The notes under the pieces were generated by a model. It did no database searches. It was not told the origin of the DNA and was given only the letters and a program-made list of their open reading frames with translations. Below, piece by piece: positions 43,926 to 52,674 of a stretch of 64,000 bases of DNA. Source of the DNA: Nisaea acidiphila (GTDB lineage: Bacteria; Pseudomonadota; Alphaproteobacteria; Thalassobaculales; Thalassobaculaceae); contig NZ_CP102480.1 in the NCBI RefSeq assembly GCF_024662015.1, forward strand, positions 1,584,501 through 1,648,500. Reading direction: 5' to 3'. Within the stretch, counting starts at the first letter, position 1, and each line of letters opens with the position of its first letter. Both the position numbers and the translations under genes were made by a program.

Positions 43926-45527
43926 ATGGAAACCATGAGCGGAACACCCGTCACCCCCTTCAGCACGCGCACCATGAACCTCGCGCATCTGGTCGAGCAG
44001 CAGGCGCGGCGGTTGCCGGACGCGCCCGCCTTCGTCTGGGGCGAGACCGTCTGGACCTGGCGGGAGTTCGACCGTCGGGTGAAGGCGATGGCGGCCGTGC
44101 TCGCGCACGAGGGCGGGGTCGGCAAGGGGGACCGCGTTCTCGTGCAGTCGCAGAACTGCAACCAGCTCTTCGAGAGCATGTTCGCCTGCTTCCGGCTCGG
44201 CGCCGTCTGGGTGCCGGCGAATTTCCGCGGCATGCCGGACGATCTCGCCTGGATGGCGGAACTTTCCGGCGCCAGGGCGATGATCTGCAATGCCGCCTTC
44301 CCGGAGCATGCCGCCGTCGGAGGTCCGGAGCTGGAAACGCGCTTTGCCATCGGCGCGGCGCAATTCGGACCGGATATCGACGACCTCATGGAGAAATATG
44401 CCGACACGGTACCGCCCCTGGCATCCGTCGACCGGGACGATCCGGCCTGGCTCTTCTTCACTTCCGGCACGTCCGGACGGCCGAAGGCCTCGGTCCTGAC
44501 CCACGGCCAGCTCGGCTTCGTCATCAACAACCATCTTTGCGATCTCGTCCCCGGTGTGACCGAGACGGACGCCTCCCTCGTGGTCGCGCCTCTGTCCCAT
44601 GGGGCGGGGATGCACCAGTTGATGATGGCGGCGCGCGGGGCGCCGACGATCCTGCCCGCCGCGCCGCGCTTCGACACTGGCGAGATCTGGTCGCTTATCG
44701 AGCGCTGGCGGGTCAGCAACATGTTCACGGTGCCGACGATCCTCAAAATGCTGGTCGAAGCGCCGGAAGCGATGACGGCGGACCATTCGAGCCTGCGCTA
44801 CGTGATCTATGCGGGCGCGCCGATGTACCGCTCCGACCAGATCAAGGCGCTCGAGGTGCTGGGGCCGGTGCTGGTGCAGTATTTCGGCCTCGGCGAGGTG
44901 ACGGGCGCGATCACCTACCTGCCGCCGCGGGACCATTCCGCCGGCGACGACATGCGCGTCGGCACCTGCGGCTTTCCGCGCACCGGCATGCAGGTGGAGA
45001 TCCAGGGTGAGGACGGCGCGGCGCTCGCGCCAGGCGAGACCGGGGAGATCTGTGTCACCGGCGGCGCGGTCTTCGCCGGCTACTGGCGGAACTCGGAGGC
45101 GAACGCCAAGAGCTTCCGCGACGGCTGGTTCCGCACCGGCGATATCGGCCACATGGACGCGGACGGCTACGTCTACATCACCGGCCGGGCCTCGGACATG
45201 TACATCTCCGGCGGCTCCAACATCTATCCGCGCGAGATCGAGGAGAAGATCCTGCTGCACCCGGCGGTGACCGAGACCGCGGTCTTCGGCATGCCGGACC
45301 CGAAATGGGGCGAGATCGGCGTCGCGGTCTGCGTGCTGGAGGAAGGGCACAGCCTCGACGCTGTCGCGCTCGACGCGTATCTCCGCGAGAAGATCGCCTC
45401 CTACAAGCTGCCGCGGCAGTATTTCTTCTGGGACAGCCTGCCGAAAACCGGCTACGGCAAGCTCTCGAAACGGGTGATCCGGGCGGAGCTGGAAGAACGG
45501 CTCGCCGCCGGCGGGAGCGCCGCCTGA
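43926..45527 (+). CDS. AMP-dependent acyl-CoA synthetase/ligase
   Basis: A 533-residue ANL enzyme. FFTSGTSGRPKASVLTHGQ is the P-loop; YFGLGEVTGAI, FRTGDIGHMDADGYVYITGR and SGGSNIYPREIEEKIL are the hinge and adenylate motifs. The catalytic Lys is in LPKTGYGKLSKR. It activates a carboxylic acid to an acyl-CoA; the acid is unknown. It differs clearly from the 24-kb ligase, which carries a DmdB-like N-terminus. The downstream PPC-domain gene starts on the last base of its stop codon, so the pair is translationally coupled. A second ATG three codons in is possible. Confidence 0.9.
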   Translation: METMSGTPVTPFSTRTMNLAHLVEQQARRLPDAPAFVWGETVWTWREFDRRVKAMAAVLAHEGGVGKGDRVLVQSQNCNQLFESMFACFRLGAVWVPANFRGMPDDLAWMAELSGARAMICNAAFPEHAAVGGPELETRFAIGAAQFGPDIDDLMEKYADTVPPLASVDRDDPAWLFFTSGTSGRPKASVLTHGQLGFVINNHLCDLVPGVTETDASLVVAPLSHGAGMHQLMMAARGAPTILPAAPRFDTGEIWSLIERWRVSNMFTVPTILKMLVEAPEAMTADHSSLRYVIYAGAPMYRSDQIKALEVLGPVLVQYFGLGEVTGAITYLPPRDHSAGDDMRVGTCGFPRTGMQVEIQGEDGAALAPGETGEICVTGGAVFAGYWRNSEANAKSFRDGWFRTGDIGHMDADGYVYITGRASDMYISGGSNIYPREIEEKILLHPAVTETAVFGMPDPKWGEIGVAVCVLEEGHSLDAVALDAYLREKIASYKLPRQYFFWDSLPKTGYGKLSKRVIRAELEERLAAGGSAA

Positions 45528-46372
45528 TGCGCACCGTCACCCATCCGGGCCCGGTCGCCGAGGAGCGGCAGGAGATCCTGCCCGCGGAAGGCCGCCCCGT
45601 CGCGCTTACGCTCAAAGCAGGGCTTCCCTTCGAGGACGCGGTCGGCGAGGCGATGGCGGCGGAAGGGCTCGACGGCGCCTGGCTCGAGATCGAGGAAGCG
45701 ATCGTCTCCTGCCTCGATTACGTGATCCCGGCGCTCTCTCCCGACGCGGACCATGTCGCCTGGTATTCCAATATCCACTCCTTCGGCGGCCCCGGACGGA
45801 TCGAGCGGCTCGGCATGATGGTCGGACGCGAGAATGGCGCCTCCTTCCTGCACGGTCACGGGCTCTGGGCGCCAACCGGCGGCGAGATCGCGATGGGCCA
45901 TATCCTGGCGCCGCGGACCATGCTCGCCGCGCCGACCGTCGCCCGCGGCATCGGCCTGACGGGCGCCCGCTTCGAGCGCCGCCCGGACCCGGAGACCAAC
46001 TTCACACTCTTCCGCCCATCCGGCAACGCGCGCAATGCGGAGGACAGCGAGTACGCCCTCGTCCGCCTCGCTCCGAACCAGGATTTCACGGGCGCGCTCG
46101 ACACCGCCTGCGCCGGGCTCGGCTGGGACGGCGCGCGGGTGCACGGCCTAGGGAGCCTGATAGGCGCGACATTCGAAGGCGGCAGCGTGCTCGGCAGCCT
46201 ACCGACGGAGTTCCTGATCCTCGACGCCGAAGCGCGCGCGGAGGGTCAGAGCGGTCCCGGCCCCGAGATCGCCATCGTCGGCACCGAGGGCGGAGACATC
46301 CGCGAAGGCGCCCTGAAACGGGGCGAGAACGCGGTCCTGATCACGGCGGAACTGCTGCTGGAGCGCCGCTGA
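45527..46372 (+). CDS. PPC/DUF296-domain protein coupled to acyl-CoA ligase
   Basis: A 281-residue soluble protein. Two related halves are visible: EDAVGEAMAAEGLDGAWLEIEEAIVSCLDY, then SFLHGHGLWAPTGGEIAMGHILAPRTM with the His/Gly pattern of the PPC (DUF296) fold; then a second EFLILDAEA/EIAIVGTEGG region. PPC proteins occur alone in bacteria and fused to AT-hooks in plants; their bacterial roles are largely unknown. Start by TGATG overlap (1 nt) with the ligase stop, so it works with the ligase, perhaps as an acyl-CoA-processing partner. The domain assignment is moderately confident. Confidence 0.6.
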   Translation: MRTVTHPGPVAEERQEILPAEGRPVALTLKAGLPFEDAVGEAMAAEGLDGAWLEIEEAIVSCLDYVIPALSPDADHVAWYSNIHSFGGPGRIERLGMMVGRENGASFLHGHGLWAPTGGEIAMGHILAPRTMLAAPTVARGIGLTGARFERRPDPETNFTLFRPSGNARNAEDSEYALVRLAPNQDFTGALDTACAGLGWDGARVHGLGSLIGATFEGGSVLGSLPTEFLILDAEARAEGQSGPGPEIAIVGTEGGDIREGALKRGENAVLITAELLLERR

Positions 46373-46383
46373 GGCGCTGTGTA

Positions 46384-47982
46384 TCAGCGCCTCTCCGATC
46401 CCTCCAGCGCCCGCATCACCCGGCGCATGATCTTCTTCCGCGACCTCTCGTCCGCCGCGGCCTCCAGCTCGGCCCTGAGACGCAGCGAGAACTCCGCCAG
46501 CTCGTTGTGCCAGTCCGGCTCGCGCACCGCTTCCGGCGAGAGCCGCCGGGCCGCCTGCTTCTTCCGGAAGACCGCTCGGCCGCCGGAAAGGTCCACCACG
46601 TCATCGAGCTTCGGGATCAGGATGCGTTCCGGCTCCACCCCCTTCGCCTCCAGCGCATCGCGCATCGCCGTGAGCGCGTCTTCCTCGCCATGGGTCAGGA
46701 AGATTCCGGATTTCACCGGCAGCCGCTCTGTCAGCCAATCGACCAGTTCCTCGCCGTCGGCATGGCCGGAATAAACGTCGATCTGCCGGATCTCCGCCTT
46801 CACGCGGAGCTCCTCGCCAAAGATCGTTACCGCTTCGGCGCCGCCCGCGAGGATGGCGCCCAGAGTTCCCGGCGCCTGGTAGCCGACCAGCAGCACCGTC
46901 GCATCGGAGCGCCAGAGATTCTGCTTCAGGTGATGGCGGATGCGCCCCGCCTCGCACATGCCGCTGCCGGCGAGGATGATCGCGCCGCCATGGACGCGGG
47001 CGATCCGCTTGCTTTCGTCCACCGATTCCGTGAAACGGATATTGGCGCGCCGGAAACCGTCGCCGTTGGCGGGCATGTCCTCCAGCAATTCGGCATTCTT
47101 CTCGAACACTTCCGTCGCCCGGATCGCCAGCGGACTATCGAGGAAGACCGGAATCGCGGGGATCGTCCCCCGGTCGAACAATGTCCCGAGATCGAGCAGC
47201 AGTTCCTGCGTCCGTTCGACGGCAAAGACCGGGATCAGCAGGTTACCGCCCCGCGCCAGTGCCGCGTTCACCTCCTCGGCGAGCACCGCCCGGCGGCGCT
47301 CGGGACCAACATGCTCGCGCTGCCGCCCGCCATAGGTCGCCTCGCAGCAGATCCAGTCCCAGTTCTCCGGCGCATCCGGATCGGGGTGGAGCAATTTGCG
47401 GTCCGGCCCGATATCGCCGGAGAACAGAAGGCGGGACATCCTGCCGCCGCGCTCCCCCGTCGCGACCTCGATCTCGATCGAGGCCGAGCCGAGGATATGC
47501 CCCGCATTCCAGAATCGCGCACGCACGCCGTCCCCGACCTCGCGCCAGCTGTCATACTCGACGGCGGAGAAACGCTCCATCGCGGCCTGCGCGTCTTCCT
47601 TGCCGTAGATCGGCGTCACCGCCGGCCGGCCACGCTGGGCGTTCCGCCGGTTCAGCCGTTCCACCTCCATCTCCTGGATCGAGCCGCTGTCGGCCAGCAT
47701 GTAGGTCAGAAGATCGATACTGCCCCGCGTGGCGAAGATCGGTCCGGAAAAGCCTTGTTTCACCAGCTTGGGGACGAGGCCCGAATGATCGATATGGGCG
47801 TGTGTCAACAGGACGAAGTCGATCTTCGCCGGGTCGAACGGGAAGGCGCCGTAATTCAGCTCCTTCAGGGTCTTGGAGCCCTGGAACATGCCGCAATCGA
47901 TCAGGAACTGGCATCGCTCCGTCCTGATCCAGTAGCAGGACCCGGTCACGGTTCCGGCCGCGCCGCAGAAGGTCAGGATCAT
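46384..47982 (-). CDS. MBL-fold beta-CASP ribonuclease-like protein
   Basis: A 532-residue metallo-beta-lactamase/beta-CASP protein of the RNA-specific (Ysh1/RNase J-related) group. MILTFCGAAGTVTGSCYWI starts the fold; THAHIDHSG is the zinc motif (HxHxDH). CEATYGGR, IFLTHGEEDAL and GMCEAGRIRHHLKQNL belong to the CASP and C-terminal motifs. Family members are exo/endonucleases for RNA maturation. ATG at 47982 gives the canonical N-terminus and has GGAG upstream; the ATG at 47997 would add five residues. Monocistronic, convergent with the PPC gene. Confidence 0.88.
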   Translation of the reverse strand: MILTFCGAAGTVTGSCYWIRTERCQFLIDCGMFQGSKTLKELNYGAFPFDPAKIDFVLLTHAHIDHSGLVPKLVKQGFSGPIFATRGSIDLLTYMLADSGSIQEMEVERLNRRNAQRGRPAVTPIYGKEDAQAAMERFSAVEYDSWREVGDGVRARFWNAGHILGSASIEIEVATGERGGRMSRLLFSGDIGPDRKLLHPDPDAPENWDWICCEATYGGRQREHVGPERRRAVLAEEVNAALARGGNLLIPVFAVERTQELLLDLGTLFDRGTIPAIPVFLDSPLAIRATEVFEKNAELLEDMPANGDGFRRANIRFTESVDESKRIARVHGGAIILAGSGMCEAGRIRHHLKQNLWRSDATVLLVGYQAPGTLGAILAGGAEAVTIFGEELRVKAEIRQIDVYSGHADGEELVDWLTERLPVKSGIFLTHGEEDALTAMRDALEAKGVEPERILIPKLDDVVDLSGGRAVFRKKQAARRLSPEAVREPDWHNELAEFSLRLRAELEAAADERSRKKIMRRVMRALEGSERR

Positions 47983-48362
47983 TCGAACTCGCTCCATGGA
48001 TCATACCGAGAGAGGAACAATTTATCTGTCGACGCGCTTTCCGGTCGCATTATTTCCGCGCGCCAAGTGTCGCAACCCTTCGGCTCCGCGAACGCCCGGC
48101 TTCCCGCGCAACATGCCGGATGCTGGCACATCCGGTACCGGCATCCCCGCCCTGCCCGGCAACTATCCATAAATCACACGGCAAAACCTTTTCCCTGCGG
48201 ATCGAATCTCAGACCGCTTCGTTCCCACAGATAAAAATACAAGAACAAAACCCTCTTTCTTCCGCGTCATACTAGGAATCAAGGAACGATCTTTCTATTT
48301 TCCGAGCGAATGGCCCGGCTGTTGTTCCCAATGCCGCCGCCTCAGGTCGATTGGACAGACAG
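47983..48362. other. 380-nt intergenic region, divergent promoters
   Basis: No open frame with coding character. It should hold the promoters of the MBL-fold gene and the rhodanese gene. A 7-bp hairpin CCGGATG-CTGGCA-CATCCGG (48116-48135) is present but has no T-tail in either direction. The 3' half (48170-48330) is AT-richer, with no clear consensus promoter. Nothing further is supportable. Confidence 0.5.
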
Positions 48363-49346
48363 ATGAAGAAACTGATCGCTTCCCTCTTCGTAGTGCTCGT
48401 CATGACCGGCGCCGTACGCGCCGAGACCGTGACGCCGCTTGTCGATGCAGACTGGGCCGCCCAGCATGTCGGCACCCCAGGCGTCGTTTTCCTCGATGTG
48501 CGCGGCAAGCTCTCCGGCGCGAGCAAGGCGGACTACGTGAAAGCGCATATTCCTGGCGCAATCTGGACCAACTATCTGAAAGACGGCTGGCGGACCCAGG
48601 ACGGCAACGGCACGATCGCCCAACTCTCCACCGTCGAGACCCTGGAAACCACGATCGGCGACCTCGGCATCGAGAACGAAGATCATGTCGTCATCGTCGC
48701 CGCCGGCAACAGCGCGCTCGACATGGGCACCGCGACACGGATCTACTGGACCTTCAAGATCGCCGGTCATGACGCCGTTTCGATCCTCGACGGCGGCATG
48801 CGCGCCTACACCGCGAAGATCGACGAGAAGACCAAGCAGCCGGTGAACCCGCTGGAGAGCGGAGAGATCAAGCTTGAGCCGACGATCTACACCGTCGAGC
48901 TGCGCGAAGAGATGCTGGTCGCCAAGGCCGACATGGCCGCCGCCGCGACCGCCGGCGAGGTCATCGTCGACAACCGCCCGCAGGACCAGTTCCTCGGCAT
49001 CAACAAGCACGGCAAAGCGAAGCGCGCCGGCACCATTCCCGGCGCCCTGAACCTGCCGGAAAACTGGCTGACGGAAAACGGCGGCAGCTTCCGCGACCGC
49101 GACACAATCGCCAAGCTCTACAAGCTGGCCGGCGTTCCGGCGGAGGGCGCGCAGATCAGCTTCTGCAATACCGGCCACTGGGCCAGCCTCGGCTGGTTCG
49201 TCTCCCGGGAGATCCTCGGCAACACCGAGGCGAAGATGTATGACGGCTCGATGGTCGAGTGGTCCGCCGACCCGGACCTTCCGGTCGAGTCCGAACTCGA
49301 CAAACAAATCGGCGCCTCGAAGAAGACGGCTCAGGTCACTCAGTAG
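48363..49346 (+). CDS. Periplasmic two-domain sulfurtransferase (rhodanese)
   Basis: A 327-residue exported protein with signal peptide MKKLIASLFVVLVMTGAVRA. It has two rhodanese domains (first VFLDVRGKLSG..., second EVIVDNRPQDQFLG...). The catalytic Cys268 is in ISFCNTGHWASLGW of the second domain; the loop is six residues long, CNTGHWA. It transfers sulfane sulfur between thiosulfate- or persulfide-type donors and a thiol acceptor. It is convergent with and overlaps by 11 nt the last gene of the extended sox operon, fitting a periplasmic sulfur-handling role beside SoxYZ/SoxF. Confidence 0.88.
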   Translation: MKKLIASLFVVLVMTGAVRAETVTPLVDADWAAQHVGTPGVVFLDVRGKLSGASKADYVKAHIPGAIWTNYLKDGWRTQDGNGTIAQLSTVETLETTIGDLGIENEDHVVIVAAGNSALDMGTATRIYWTFKIAGHDAVSILDGGMRAYTAKIDEKTKQPVNPLESGEIKLEPTIYTVELREEMLVAKADMAAAATAGEVIVDNRPQDQFLGINKHGKAKRAGTIPGALNLPENWLTENGGSFRDRDTIAKLYKLAGVPAEGAQISFCNTGHWASLGWFVSREILGNTEAKMYDGSMVEWSADPDLPVESELDKQIGASKKTAQVTQ

Positions 49347-50904
49347 AGACGCTCGAAAACAGCACGGGCGAGAGCAACCGGTCGACCGGCGCGTAATCGT
49401 CGGTCAGCACCACCGGAGACGGCGCTCCCGCATCCATCAGATCGGCAAGACGGATCCGCTGCCAGGTGCGGCGGATCCCGAAAATCGAGCGGATCGCGCT
49501 CACCGGCGCGGCTGAAGATGCCGCGACCACTTCGTAGGTGATGCGCCCGTCAGGACTGAACCCGGTGCTCTCTCCTGCTTCCCGCCAGACCGAGACATCC
49601 TCGAAATCCAGCGCCAGCGTATGGGTCAGCGCCGCGAGGAACTGCGGATTGCGCGCGCCGTCCACCACGTTCACGACATAGAACCCGTCCGGTTTCAGCC
49701 GCACCGCGACTTCTCTGTGAAACTCGCGGCTGACCAGATGGGTCGGCACCGAGATATCGTGAAAAGCGTCGCCGAAGATCACGTCGAACTGCGGAACGGG
49801 CCGCAAGGACTGGAGCAACCCGCGGGCGTCGCGGTGGTGAATCTCCAGCCCTTCGGCGGAGGGATCCAGCCAGAGATGACGCTCGGCTGCTTGCGTCACT
49901 GCCGGATCGATCTCCGCGACAAGGAGACGCGCGCCCGGTACGGTCGCCGCCCAGGAGCGCGGCAGGGAATAACCGCCTCCGCCGATAAAGAAAGCCGAGA
50001 AGCTCGCGCCGGGCACGTCGAGCGGAAAGCGGCGCCGGGCATATTCGTCGACGAAATGGATATAGGGGCTGTAGAGCAGGCTGGGATCCGCCCGGTCGTT
50101 GATGCTGTGCACCAGATTGTCCAGCACCATGAGCTTGCTCGGACGCCCGCTATAGGGCGCGAAATCGTCGATCACGATGCAGAAATAGTCGCTCTCCACC
50201 GTACAGCGCGAGGTGAAGGCTTCACGGGCGAGCCCGGTGCCGACGAGCGGCAGCCCGGCGACCAGAAGCGCCGCGACCGCTGCAAGCGCAGCCTTACGCC
50301 CCGCGAGCAGCGCGCAGGCGAGCGCGAGAACGGCATAGAGCGCAGTGACCGCGATCAGCGTCCCGCTCGACCCGATCCAGGAAATGAACAGATACCCGGC
50401 GCTCAGCGTGCCGCCGATGCTGCCCACCGTGCCGATCGCATACATCCGCCCGAGCACGGCGCCGGTATTGTCCGGTTCCTCGTCAACCGCGAGCTTGGTC
50501 ACGATCGGCGCGACCATGCCGACAAAGAGGCTCGGCAGCAGGAACAGGGCTGTCGTGAGCAGCACCACGATCGTCACCTGCCCAAGCCCCGAGGCGAGCA
50601 GACTGACGGCGAGGTCGTTCAGGAAGACAAGCGCGAGCAGGCTGCCGAGTCCGGCGAGCGCCAGCGCCCCGGCGAGGCGACGGAGACCGCTCTGCCTGTC
50701 GACATCCGGTCCCGCCATCCGGCCGCCGATCCAGTGCCCGACCGAAAGCCCTGCGAGCACCACCGCGATGATCGCCGTCCAGGTATAGAGCGACATCCCG
50801 ACATAGGGCGCGATCAGCCGCCCGGCGACGATCTCGACCACCAGCCCGCCCGCCGAACCCAGGAACAGCACGGCGGCGAGAAAGAGCCGGATCGCGAAAC
50901 TCAC
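49336..50904 (-). CDS. Membrane-fused spermidine synthase-like methyl/aminopropyl-transferase fold protein
   Basis: A 522-residue protein. About eight membrane helices cover residues 1-215 (LFLAAVLFLGSAGGLVVEIVAGRL ... TLIAVTALYAVLALACALLAG). The spermidine-synthase-like SAM domain follows: IGGGGYSLPRSWAATVPGARLLVAEIDPAV is the nucleotide loop with the ribose-binding Glu, then FDVIFGDAFHDI holds the catalytic-type Asp. Such fusions are widespread, and their product is generally unknown. The start is GTG at 50904 overlapping the YeeE stop (GTGA, 4 nt), so it is the last gene of the extended sox transcript. Confidence 0.85.
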   Translation of the reverse strand: MSFAIRLFLAAVLFLGSAGGLVVEIVAGRLIAPYVGMSLYTWTAIIAVVLAGLSVGHWIGGRMAGPDVDRQSGLRRLAGALALAGLGSLLALVFLNDLAVSLLASGLGQVTIVVLLTTALFLLPSLFVGMVAPIVTKLAVDEEPDNTGAVLGRMYAIGTVGSIGGTLSAGYLFISWIGSSGTLIAVTALYAVLALACALLAGRKAALAAVAALLVAGLPLVGTGLAREAFTSRCTVESDYFCIVIDDFAPYSGRPSKLMVLDNLVHSINDRADPSLLYSPYIHFVDEYARRRFPLDVPGASFSAFFIGGGGYSLPRSWAATVPGARLLVAEIDPAVTQAAERHLWLDPSAEGLEIHHRDARGLLQSLRPVPQFDVIFGDAFHDISVPTHLVSREFHREVAVRLKPDGFYVVNVVDGARNPQFLAALTHTLALDFEDVSVWREAGESTGFSPDGRITYEVVAASSAAPVSAIRSIFGIRRTWQRIRLADLMDAGAPSPVVLTDDYAPVDRLLSPVLFSSVSTE

Positions 50905-51980
50905 GAGGCCACCCGCCCGTTGCCGTAGACCGGGACACGCCGGTCCAATACCCACTGGCAGGCGCCGGAACCGAGCCACATGGCCAGGAGAGCGAGCCAA
51001 GCGGTGAGCGAAAGCACCGAGCCGCCGGTGACGCCCGCGCCGACCGCGCAGCCACCCGCGAGCATCCCGCCGAAGCCCATGAGCAGGGCCCCAACAACAT
51101 AGCGCACCATGCCGGTGGACTGGTCGAAGACCTGGACATGGAATTCCTTCCGCACCACCGAGGAGGCGAAGGAGCCGAGCGCGACCCCCGGGACCAGCCC
51201 GACCCCGAACTCGAGCGGGATCGCCGGCTCGGTGATCAGCGCCATCAGGGTGTCGGCGGACGGCCCCGTGAAGGTGACGCTGAGGACCGAGACCGGCTCG
51301 AACGACACCCGCGCGAGGGCGGACGTCAGCAGCCAGCCGAGCGCGATCGAGCCTCCGAGCGCGACCGAGATCACGGTTCGAGACCAGCCGATGGATGTAC
51401 GCACCGAAAGGATAACCGCGAGCACCAGCAATCCGGCGCCGACGACAGCACCCGACATGGCCGGCAGATGGAGGTTGAGGTTGCGGATCTCGGGGCCGAC
51501 GGTCCAGAGGGCGGACAGCTCGAGGCGCAACGGCGAGAGCAGACCTGTCAGCGCCGCCTGGGCGACGACGGTGACCATCAGCCCGGTCATCAGGGCACGG
51601 AGATTGCCAGTGGCGGAGAGCACCAGCAACCGGCTGGCGCAACCGCGCGCGAGGATCATGCCGACTCCGAACATCGCGCCGCCGATCACCGCGCCGGAGA
51701 GGGTTCCGGCCGAGGTGAGCTGGCGCACCTCCGACACCGGCAGATTGTCACTCCAGAGCAGCATCTGGACGAACAGCAGGGCGGAGCCGAAGACCAGGAG
51801 CCAGACGGCGAAACTTCCGCCCGCCTCGCCGCGCCAGAATTCGAGCGACGCGCTCCTGAGGCAGAACCGGCTCGCCTGGGCGCAGGCGCCGAAAATCGTT
51901 CCCACCAGCAGACCGCAGAGCGCGGCTTTCGCGGGATCGGAGATCAGGTCGCTCGCGAGGAGGGTTTCGAGGAAATCCAT
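50901..51980 (-). CDS. YeeE/YedE (TsuA-type) sulfur-compound transporter
   Basis: A 359-residue polytopic protein with about ten helices in two repeats. Conserved Cys positions for thiosulfate/sulfur relay are visible: FGACAQASRFCLR (repeat 1), ILARGCASRLLV and LAGGCAVGAGVTGGSV (repeat 2). YeeE-type proteins import thiosulfate or related sulfur species; SoxT in Paracoccus is a relative. Here it lies downstream of soxF and dsrE-like, upstream of the spermidine-synthase-like gene, all in one orientation. The likely role is moving a sulfur intermediate across the inner membrane. Confidence 0.9.
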   Translation of the reverse strand: MDFLETLLASDLISDPAKAALCGLLVGTIFGACAQASRFCLRSASLEFWRGEAGGSFAVWLLVFGSALLFVQMLLWSDNLPVSEVRQLTSAGTLSGAVIGGAMFGVGMILARGCASRLLVLSATGNLRALMTGLMVTVVAQAALTGLLSPLRLELSALWTVGPEIRNLNLHLPAMSGAVVGAGLLVLAVILSVRTSIGWSRTVISVALGGSIALGWLLTSALARVSFEPVSVLSVTFTGPSADTLMALITEPAIPLEFGVGLVPGVALGSFASSVVRKEFHVQVFDQSTGMVRYVVGALLMGFGGMLAGGCAVGAGVTGGSVLSLTAWLALLAMWLGSGACQWVLDRRVPVYGNGRVAS

Positions 51981-52012
51981 GACGCCCTCTCAAATCCCCG
52001 CGACAGCGCGGG

Positions 52013-52477
52013 TCAGGGACGGACGATTGTCCACCCGGCCTCGTTCGCCTCGATCAAGGCGACCACTCCGGTCTGGACGATCTCCGCATGTTCGATGATC
52101 GGGATCTTCGCGCCTTCCAGCCGCTCCATCGTGTCGATGGTGTTGCCGCAGGCAACGAAGGCGACGTTCGGCATGCTCATCTCGAAGCCCTGCACGCGTT
52201 TGGCGACATCCTCCGGTGCGGTGTCCGTGCGCAGCAGGTGCAGCCCCGCTTCGAAGGCAACGATGCGGATCTCCACTTCCTCGCCAATGCCGGAATAATG
52301 CCGGGAGACGTTCGCGGCCACGTTCAGCACCGACATCATCTTGTGCGGATCGTTGTCGCTGATCTGCAGGACCAGCCGGTGAATGCCGTCGTCCTCCTCC
52401 GCCCAAAGCTCCGACGGCGTCCCGACAGCCACCGTCACGAAACAAAGCAGGACAAGCGCCCGAAACAGAACCGGCAT
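52013..52477 (-). CDS. Periplasmic DsrE/DsrF-like sulfur relay protein
   Basis: A 154-residue protein with a signal peptide (MPVLFRALVLLCFVTVAVGTPSELWA) and a DsrE-like fold: LVLQISDNDPHKMMSVLNVAANV, EIRIVAFEAGLHLL, then VAFVACGNTIDTMERL. One conserved Cys is in VACGNT, the position of the sulfur-carrying Cys in DsrE/TusD. The final strand IVQTGVVALIEANEAGWTIVRP is typical. Being exported, it would act on the periplasmic side with SoxF, YeeE and rhodanese. 33 nt before the YeeE gene. Confidence 0.85.
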   Translation of the reverse strand: MPVLFRALVLLCFVTVAVGTPSELWAEEDDGIHRLVLQISDNDPHKMMSVLNVAANVSRHYSGIGEEVEIRIVAFEAGLHLLRTDTAPEDVAKRVQGFEMSMPNVAFVACGNTIDTMERLEGAKIPIIEHAEIVQTGVVALIEANEAGWTIVRP

Positions 52478-52674
52478 ATCGCGTCTCCCATAACCATAAG
52501 CTGTCCCCGGATGGCGGCATGTCCGCGCCGGGAACCTTCATTTCAAGATACGCGATTACCATTTTCAGATCGGACTCTTTCATCAAATCCGCGGCAGCGG
52601 CCATGCGGGCCAAATTCCGGCCGACGCGTCGCGGCCCAGAGTAAAGATCCCCCGGGCCGCGGCACTGAGATGGA
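52478..52674. other. 197-nt gap between soxF and dsrE-like gene with a possible cytochrome-tail remnant
   Basis: No complete gene. On the minus strand a short frame reads DLMKESDLKMVIAYLEMK, resembling the C-terminal helix of class I c-type cytochromes, but has no CxxCH upstream and no start with a ribosome-binding site. It may be a decayed gene end; otherwise this is leader for the dsrE-like gene. Confidence 0.3.

Noticed and set aside
46384-47982. Possible SoxH (metallo-beta-lactamase) of the sox cluster
   Set aside because: The protein has beta-CASP motifs and no signal peptide, unlike periplasmic SoxH.
48116-48135. Hairpin as terminator
   Set aside because: It lies upstream of both divergent genes and has no T-run, so neither gene would use it.
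49336-51642. A 768-residue version of the spermidine-synthase-like protein
   Set aside because: The first ~245 residues are out of frame with, and antisense-free but overlapping, the clearly coding YeeE gene on the same strand; GTG at 50904 gives the canonical start.
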